Below, piece by piece: positions 56,476 to 64,000 of a stretch of 64,000 nt of DNA. This DNA comes from Isoetes taiwanensis (lineage: Eukaryota; Streptophyta; Lycopodiopsida; Isoetales; Isoetaceae). The notes under the pieces are model-generated. The model was not told the origin of the DNA and did no database searches. It saw only the letters and a program-made list of their open reading frames with translations. The DNA lies in contig JAJEKV010000021.1 of the NCBI GenBank assembly GCA_021234155.1, positions 13,269,760 to 13,333,759 of the forward strand, in the 5' to 3' direction. A program made the position numbers and the translations under genes. Numbering within the stretch: the first letter of the stretch is position 1; each line of letters starts with the position of its first letter.

Positions 56476-56960
56476 CTAAAAGAGGTGATAGGGCAAGCAT
56501 ACCACATGCAGCTATTGCATGTCCACAGTACTAAATCTCTTGGAAACAATTGTAGACAAGAAGACAAAGAACTATTTATCACAAAACTGTAAATATGTAT
56601 AAAGCAGATAACACAGACCCACACTTGCAAACAGATCTACTTTTGAAATAGAACTTCACGGTTCCTCTAACATACTTTCAGACAAGGTTACTTAAAAAAC
56701 AGTCTCGGTGTTTGCTGAAAAAGAAATGTCATCCTTGGGCATTTGGTTCAAAACTTACCCTGTTCACATGGTAACTTTAGATTAACTTGCCATTAAAATG
56801 GTGTATACACATGAAACTGATTGTGCAGAATTTATGGCACATGATTACACAAAATAGTGCCATGCTATCATGGTTACTGTGATGATCCGACTAACTTAAA
56901 ACTATCCTCCAGAATTTCATGTTTCATACAAAAGGGAATGCCAGTGCTGCATTTTGCAAT

Positions 56961-57539
56961 TTAACCAGACCCCACAATGATGTTGTTGATGGGAATAAAT
57001 ATAAGCTTCACAAAAAAGCCTATGAACCCCATTACCACAAATCCGATTGCTGTCCTAAATGCAACCTTTGAATATTCTGAATAAGTACATGCAGCAAAAA
57101 TACAAAACAGTAAGTTCAGATCACAAAACAAACAAGAAAATACATACAAAAGGATGCAAAAATATTTAGACGGTAGGGTAGAAATCAAGGACTGCTCTAT
57201 TCCTTGGATTAAACTGTTGCTCATGAATAACAACTCTAAGTTTCAAAGCTTGCGGAATGTAGATCTAAGAAAATTTAGATTGGCACCAAAAGAAATGTCT
57301 ATAGGCCTTCAACTAATGTACAAATGAGTTTTTCAAGTTGCGAATGTGCGGATCTGTGCCGGATCTGCTGGTTTAGGATGTATGTGCTAGAAGCCCTACT
57401 AATTCATGAAAAAAAACAAGAGAGAAAGAAGAGATGGGTCCGAACCTTTTGAATCTGGCTTGTGGCATCTCTTAACCAAACGGACGCTGTCTTTGGCAAA
57501 CTCCTTGACTGGCCGCACCATGGAATCCACTGCCTCCAT
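56961..57539 (-). CDS. SEC61G: Protein transport protein SEC61 subunit gamma
   Basis: Two exons on the minus strand. Exon 1 (57539-57446) encodes [20 protein letters not shown] and [11 protein letters not shown]. Exon 2 (57076-56961) encodes [20 protein letters not shown] and [18 protein letters not shown]-stop. The 69 residues equal the usual length of the family. SEC61 gamma is the small tail-anchored subunit of the ER protein-conducting channel: an amphipathic cytosolic helix followed by one membrane helix ([19 protein letters not shown]). The 369-bp intron starts G|GTTCGG, a weak donor, and ends TTATTCAG. A TATATATA sits at 57595-57602, about 56 bp upstream of the ATG. The sequence is fully conserved and looks functional. 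It is the only confident working host gene in the window. Confidence 0.96.
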
Positions 57540-57594
57540 CGAATCCTTAATGGCGCCCGGAGCTCTTGACCTCAGACAGAATGAGGAAGGTCTG

Positions 57595-57602
57595 TATATA
57601 TA
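57595..57602 (-). promoter_or_regulatory. Putative TATA box of SEC61 gamma
   Basis: TATATATA upstream of the SEC61 gamma start codon. The distance to the ATG would give a 5'UTR of about 25-30 bases. Confidence 0.45.
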
Positions 57603-57785
57603 CAATGAAAGTCTAAAGGCAAAAGGAAAAGGGTCCCGCGATGTGGAATATCCTGGTGAATATGCCTTATAAATGGTGGGGAAATAAATATGAATGGCCA
57701 CATTTTTGTTTCCCTTCACCTTTATGATGCTCTAGGCAAGAGGCCCTTCTTGGTTGCCATGTATCTAGGCATGAAGGCGCGTGAG

Positions 57786-57897
57786 GGCAATTCCAGAACC
57801 ATGACTTATTGGCTTTGAATCGATTTGTTACACTGATTCTGGGCAATTCCAAACGCATGGCTTATTGGCTTTGAATCAGTTGATTGAATTGATTCTG
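57786..57897. repeat. 56-bp tandem pair
   Basis: GGGCAATTCCA, ACTTATTGGCTTTGAATC and ACTGATTCT recur 56 bp apart with moderate divergence. It lies upstream of SEC61 gamma. Confidence 0.8.
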
Positions 57898-58562
57898 GGC
57901 ATGGAAGGTCTGAAACAGGTAACTGAGCAGTTTTTTGGTGTCAAGCAGGTGATAAATGGAGAAAAAAATTCTCTATAGAAGTCTGCAATGGAATGAGTGT
58001 GATGGCAAAAGATGGAAAAGGCTGTGCAAATCCATGTCATGTTTTAGATTATGACGGGCACCAAAAGCAAGTATCATTTGGTTGATTTGATGAAATTATT
58101 ATCTTAAAACGAAACGTTAACTATGGCAACTCTATGAAGCATGAAAAGTAGATCTAGTGGCTGGAAATGTATGTGAGCAAACTTGTGAAGGTAGGTGTTT
58201 CATTTGGCCATCAAATGAAGAAAAGAGCTCTCTTAAAAGGAAGAGGATGGGTGTGTAATTAGTTTTGCATCTTAAAATGTTATGTTTCTAGTCTTGTTTT
58301 TCTGTTATATAGGTATACAATTTCAGAGCGCTTAATTCTATAGCACCTAGAATTGCATTTGAACAGTAAATATACTTATTTATTGTTTGTGTTAATCATC
58401 AGCTCACTACCATGATAGAATTGCACCGAGATCCTAGAAATCAAGAATGCAACTTCCCTAATCTCAGGATCAATCGGTCCCACCTAATCTCTAATCTCCA
58501 TGACAACAAACCATACCTACCTGTCACATGACAAATACTTCATTTGCCTGTGAAAATATACA
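57898..58562. other. Unassigned stretch
   Basis: No gene or repeat recognised before the truncated LINE. Confidence 0.4.
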
Positions 58563-60110
58563 TTGCAGGATGTTACTACCCACCCAGAGAGTCACCGGTA
58601 TACACAAGAGAAAACATTGGAACAAGAGGCCACACACTTACTTGATAGTGGGAATATCATTCTTATAGGAGACTTCAATGGGAGAATTGCAAACTGCCAA
58701 GCGCACGTTTATAGTGATGACGAGGAACCAATATGGATGGACACCCTTGACAATGAGGAGATTGATAAGATAGGCTTAAAAAGAACATCAGCCGAATGCC
58801 TACCAGATGTGCAGCCACAAGGAGGGCATCTCCTTAACATGTGCGGTGGCCTGGGCTTGGTGATATTGAACGGCATTAGGAAATTCCCTGACTCAGGGAA
58901 ATGTACATCCACAAGCGCCTTGGGCAATGGTCACAGTGTGGTAGACTTAGCTATGGCTAACATGCATATGCTTGATTGCATTACTGATTTCCTCATAAGA
59001 GACGATGTGCCTAGCTCGGATCATTATCCAATTATACTGCGCATGAATATGAACTGGAAAAAGCAAGTAAACAAAACTAATTGCAGCAGCACGGCAATAC
59101 GCATGCATAAAAAGAGGAAAGATATATTTCGTAACATATGCACCAGCAAAGCTGAAATAATATCATGGCCTGAAGATGCTGAAAATATTGATACTATGCT
59201 CACAAAACTGCTATTAGAAGCCGCAGCCGAATGTTATGCTTCAAAAAGAAAGCTTAAGGGATTGGCATGTAATGGATGGTTCGATGGTGATTGTAAAGCA
59301 AAGCTCAGTGAATTCAAAAAGGCTAGACCAAGGGATAAGGAGAAAGTCAGGAAAGAGTATCGGGCATTGATCCGGAAGAAAAAAAGGATATATGAAACAC
59401 ATAGACAGGAAGAGCTTGTGGCTGAACTACTCGATGATCCCAGAAAATTCTGGATGAGTCTTAAGCCAAGAAAACAACAGGTTAATGTGCTGGATGTACA
59501 CACGCTTATGCAGCAAGTGCGCAAGCTATATACCATACCAGGAATCAATGATGAAACTCATAAACAAGGGGATGTCTTGGTTTTTTCAATTGATGATGTG
59601 ATTGAAGGTATCAAATACCTATCCTATGGCAAGGCTGCAGATGCTTTCGGTTTATCAGCAGAGATGCTTAAATGGGCAGACCAAGCAGTTTTGACTGTTG
59701 TGGTGAAAATGATGAATGCAGCAATTAGGGAGGAGTTCCCAAAGTCATGGCAATTAAACAGGATGGTACCATTGCATAAAAGCGGGGACATGCAAGATCC
59801 AAATAAATATAGAATGATTTTGATTAGTAGCTTATTTGCTAAGCTATTTGCTACAATGCTGGAAAAGAAAGTTAGTGAATGGGCAGAAAATAATAATGCT
59901 AGAGCCAAAGGGCAAGCAGGCTTTAGGCCAAAGCGCTCAACTGCAGATCATCTTGTTACAGTAAGGTCTATTATAGACACTGTTAAGAAAAGCAAAAAAC
60001 CAGCATCTTGAGACCATTGGGCTGCCAATAGAGTTAAGGAACGCCATTGCCACACTGTACAAAAAGGTAAAAATTCAGCTTTGTCTTTGTCAAAAATATA
60101 TGGACAATTT
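58563..60110 (+). mobile_element. LINE 4, ORF2 fragment truncated at both ends
   Basis: Begins inside the endonuclease (GCYYPPRESPVY, then a shift) with IILIGDFNGRIANC and SVVDLAMANMHML. The linker DPRKFWMSLKPRKQQ and RT blocks SYGKAADAFGLSAEMLKWAD, KYRMILISSLFAKLFATMLE and GQAGFRPKRSTADHLVTVR follow. The frame then breaks at KKSKKPA, and after a deletion of roughly 25 codons it resumes as IGLPIELRNAIATLYKKVKI. The missing piece contains the RT motif FVDLTKAFD. Nothing from the YADD domain onward is present. The 482-residue open frame is otherwise well preserved and closest to LINE 3. Confidence 0.9.
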
Positions 60111-60199
60111 CAATGACAAGGATAATTATTAAATGTTCCTTTTGTCATGAGAAAGAACCTCCCTTTTTCTGCATAGTTCCACATCTTGTTACAATACTT

Positions 60200-61420
60200 A
60201 TACTGCAAAACTTAATAGACAAATAAGACAAATTGCTTTCGACAAAGCTCCAGTCTGCGAGATATTTATTGTGTTTGGTTCAGAGAGACCAAATCCCCCT
60301 CATCTATTACCCTATTATCATAGATCAAATGACCTCCATGCCCATTTCACTTAGTCAAATCATCAGCTATCATCATGTGAGTTCTCCTATGTTTGATGCT
60401 TATTTCCCCTTCCGCCACTTTTTTCCTGGAAAAGTAGTACTGCACTTCTATATGTTTTGCTTGTGAGAAGTTGTTGCATTCTTAACAAGCCTTGTTCCAG
60501 CCTTGTTGTCATTGTAAAGTACAGTGTGTTTCTTCTAATCGACACGCAGACCTGTCACACAAACTTCTAAGTCACTGCTTCTACACAAATTGCCATGTAT
60601 TTACTTTCCACACAAGCTAATTGCAAAAATCTTATGTTTCTCTAGACCAGTTATTACCTTGTGGCTTAAATAAGAAGCTAGTGCATGACTTCTCAAATCT
60701 TCATTCTCTCAAAACCTTCCAATGTCAGGTATGGAATGGCATTTTTTTGGTAGCAGAAATCAAGTTGTGGCATACTTCTAAGGTACCTCTAGATACGTTT
60801 GAAGGATGGCCAATGTACAGTCTTGGACCTCCATGTATTGGCTATCTATAATAATACCTCCTGCTAGAGTAGACCTACTACACGCCATGAAGTGCATGAG
60901 CGAGCTAATGATGTTTTTGTAGGATGCTCCTTGTTCCTATTTGATTTAATGAAGAATTATGAGTTAGAAGTAGTTATAGCACAAAATGTCACATGTTGGT
61001 TTGAATGAATAAAGACTCGATCCATTTTTCCCGATGGAAGAATATGGTTGATGCTCTATCTCAAATCACACGAATGCCCAGAAAGTCCGTTTAAGATCTC
61101 CAAGGTCTATCAAAAGAAATCTGTGAACCAAACTAGCTTTAATATGATGTGTAAAGAATTGATAGAGGCTAAGATAAGATCATCAACATATAGTACAAAC
61201 ATGATGATTTTGTACCCTTCTCTTTCGCTTCTTTCAAAGCCTTATCCTGCAAAAGGGAGTGAATCATATAGTAGGAGACTACTTTGAACCATAGATAGCT
61301 TGCTTAAGTTTGCAGAGTAGATGCTCTTTGGTTGGATTTTCATAGCCTTGTGGTTGCTTGAGATAAACTTCTTCATCAACAGACATCTAATGAATCAATT
61401 AACAGTTCTGACCGACATTT
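60200..61420 (-). pseudogene. Ty1/copia polymerase remnant
   Basis: The minus strand reads VDEEVYLKQPQGYENPTKEH and LLCKLKQAIYGSK (61380-61275), then the RT active-site block LYVDDLILASIN (61193-61158). Further along comes an RNase H region with LYNDNKAGTRLVKNATTSHK (about 60520-60460). These match the copia order reverse transcriptase-RNase H (consensus QPQGFE, CKLKKSLYGLKQ, YVDD, CDNKAA). Many stops (for example SK-stop-SP for the usual KQSP) and gaps are present. No LTRs are identified. Confidence 0.8.
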
Positions 61421-64000
61421 CAACTTGAAATACCATGTACATGAAATGTATGGCAGGTGCAACTTATATGTTTGTTTGTAAGAGGCAATTCTGATTCCTT
61501 TAATCCCCCAGCTTCAAGTTTTTGGAATTTTTTTTTAATTGATTTCCTAAGATTTTGTGGGTTTTCGGCGGCCGTGAAATATTTCCGTCCTTCCAAAAAT
61601 CGTGACAAGTTTGTGTGGTTTCAAAGGGGTTTTTGGATTTCTGGGCAATCTCATCTGCGTTGCTCCACGATTGCATGATCCTATATCCATGCGATTTCAA
61701 GCATCTGTCGCATAGATTTTGGTTAGCGATTCTCTGCAGATAAGAGTTCAAATACTGCCGGACGGAAGAACATGCCAAAGGGAAAAAATTTTGGCGCTGC
61801 CGGATCATCTGGGAGAGAGCTTACTACAGTAAAAATCATGTTTTTTTATTGTCTGTGTCGCATTAATTAGGTTTTTCCATAACTTTGTCTTTCGCTTCTA
61901 TTCAGGCTGCTGCTTTTTTCTTCTTTGTGGTTGTGTTCCTTCATGATGGCCTTTATTGCATCAGGTTTTTGCTGCATTTGGAATTATGGTTATGTGAATG
62001 GTTCTGTCATCGGATGCACCAAGGCTCTCATCGCAACTTCTTTTGCACTGTACAAAACAACGTCTACAGGGTTTTGGTGAGCTCATATTTTTTTTAAGGA
62101 AATTTGTATCTTGCTATGTAATTTGCATAGGATGTTTTTGCTCTATGGTACATGATTTTTCTCAAGATTTGCTACTAAATGACCTTCAAATGGCGTTCAT
62201 TTGGCCATCTTCAATTCTAGATGTGGGATTTTTCTATGCAACTTAACGTGTCTTCATATGCTGCATAGACCTTAAATTAGCAAGTTTGAAGCAACTTGAA
62301 TTGCCTCCATATTGTGCAGGTATGATGCTTTTGCATATCTGCTCAACCTAGCTTGCCATTGCTTAATTTGGGGCTGATTGAGAAGTGATCTTCTTTATTG
62401 AATCTCTAAATACTTCATTGTATATTGTTTTCCTTCCAAGGTAATTTATTGCTTCTACTCAATTAAAGATGTTGAATTCTTGATATAGAACTAGATGGAG
62501 CTCTTAAAATAGAAGAGCCAACTAAATTACTCTTCAGTTTATTTAATTGGCAGGCCTAGATCCAGGTGGAGGAACAGGCTTTAGGCATGTCTCACTGTAA
62601 ATTAGCAAAGATATTAGTGTGAATAGACTGAGGCGAAAAGACCGAGGCAAAATCGCTGACACATTATGTGGATGCTTCACTATATCAGGTCACTTTCAGC
62701 TCACTTTTGATGTCTTGCCTTTTGAAGTTGTCTTGCTCGAATCTTGAAAATATGGATTCTTTAGTGAATGTCTTTGTAGCTTTGTAGCGTTTTTGTCCAT
62801 TCGACTCATTCCACCCAATTGGCACTATGTTCAGTTACTACTATGATCTCAGTTCTATGTTGTATCCCTATGTTGGTGATCATCTCAACTAGCATTATGA
62901 TCTCAACAGACTCAACTAGCACTGTGATCTCTATTGCTTTGTCATAGATATTAGGCAGACGTCAATCTTTTGCTTCAACATAGATATTTGGCAAGCCATA
63001 GTCATAGTTTAGATTGAACAAATATGAAATATATACTAGCTTAAAAAACTGGATGGATTGAACAGGTCCCATTGACTCTACTTTATCCCTAAACAAGTAT
63101 GCTGATAGGTCAAATTTTGGAATTTGCTTATTGGCATATGAGTTGAAGTGCTTACATTTTTTGTCAGGTCGCATTGTTACATATGTCCAACAACTGTATC
63201 ACTCAATACAAGAGATTGTTGCTATGCTCGACAATGGAGAAAGAAGTGATCTCTAGGGTCTTGGGGTGGATCAACTTGCTTGCCTTAATAGATTTATTCG
63301 TTATGGCTAGAACTCTTAGCCAGACGCTTGAAAGCTGGAATTGATGCCAGTGGTGACCAATAGTCACAAGCCCGTGATACAGCCTTGCCTTGCAGCCAGA
63401 TTGTTTCCAGATTGAGGGACAATTGTATATTCCTAGCACTTTGCCTTTGATCTTCTATTAAATAAAGGGTAGTCACTGTGCCTTCACAGTTTTCTACATT
63501 TTCTTGGCTTTCCAGTTTAGATTATTACTCATTAATTATTTTTAATGCACTATTGCTTCTTAGAGCGTGGATGACTTCGTAGTTTAGTCTTTTACTGTTA
63601 ACATTTGTAGCAATACCCTGCTGAAAACATGTGCCCACAATACCTATATCTTTGCAGGTCATCTCTGACTAGAAATTGTCATTCTGCATTTGGCACTAGA
63701 TCATTATTTTGTACATTGACTTAAAAATTGTAAAGTGTACTTTCTCTGCTGTTATTTGGCAACAAAACTATTGGTTTAGGACCCTTTCCTCTAATACATC
63801 TGTGTGTCAATATCAACACATATATTAGGCATGACTGCAACCCAAAAAACAAACTTGAGAGTGTGATTTCCTGTGCCAATACTAGCACATTCCAGATATG
63901 ACTGCAATCAAGAAATGTACATGAGAGTGTGATTTCAAGTTCTTTACTTTTTAGATCAATAATCTGCTCTACTGCACTAGCATTGTGCATGTGATTTTTG
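61421..64000. other. Unassigned stretch to the window end
   Basis: AT-rich with short open frames on both strands and no recognisable domain or repeat structure. Short GATCTCA/ACTAGCA words recur near 62845-62930. Confidence 0.4.

Noticed and set aside
60233-60466. Plus-strand frame in the copia region as a gene
   Set aside because: The coherent matches (QPQGYE, YVDD, NDNKAGTRLVKN) are all on the minus strand. This is a shadow frame.

Overview
This window looks like repeat-rich nuclear DNA of a land plant. Genes are sparse and contain spliceosomal introns. A plant-type beta-tubulin exon, a plant-type O-methyltransferase remnant and a SINE head like a plant proline tRNA point the same way. 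The mix of plant-type LINEs, copia, En/Spm-like domains and transposase-like proteins of the DUF7869 type would fit a large-genome seedless plant such as a fern. That placement is inference. There is no operon structure, CRISPR array or prokaryotic signal.

Few host genes can be supported. SEC61 gamma (57539-56961, minus, two exons) reads cleanly and is the only confident working gene. A three-exon gene at 4184-5073 encodes a small secreted or single-pass membrane protein but carries one in-frame stop. Broken host genes are an O-methyltransferase (5525-6140, minus) and a beta-tubulin last exon (13291-13996). Isolated exon-like segments lie at 21689-21844, 24935-25320 (minus) and 56301-56475 (minus).

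Most of the rest is mobile DNA. Four LINEs of one plant L1-like lineage are present: 12880-8036 (minus), 16863-21547 (plus), 53013-48533 (minus) and 58563-60110 (plus, truncated). Their 3' ends share a short conserved tail followed by a simple repeat, and two tRNA-derived SINEs (7203-7440 and 55052-54856) end in a related tail. The third LINE lies between two halves of a (GA)n tract. A copia polymerase remnant is at 61420-60200 (minus). A TIR-bounded element fills 27799-31113.

The most interesting content is at 25.6-27.7 kb and 38.0-43.1 kb. A transposase-like gene (tandem En/Spm-type domains, then a DUF7869-like domain, then a conserved C-terminal module) is present once nearly complete and once as fragments. 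Around both lie five copies of an unrecognised protein family of about 80 residues. Four copies have a conserved TATA box and a CAATAATT-type upstream block. In both elements one small gene faces the transposase 3' end, so the small protein looks like a component of the transposon.

A second theme is short palindromes repeated at high local density: GCGCCATTT-based arrays (32.4, 34.3, 36.0-36.3 and 37.7-37.9 kb), GTGTATTCCGGAATACAC near both ends of the TIR element, and CTCGCGC-N-GCGCGAG at 43.6-45.4 kb around a decayed ParB-like gene. Several tandem duplications of 56-634 bp and two (GA)n tracts complete the window.
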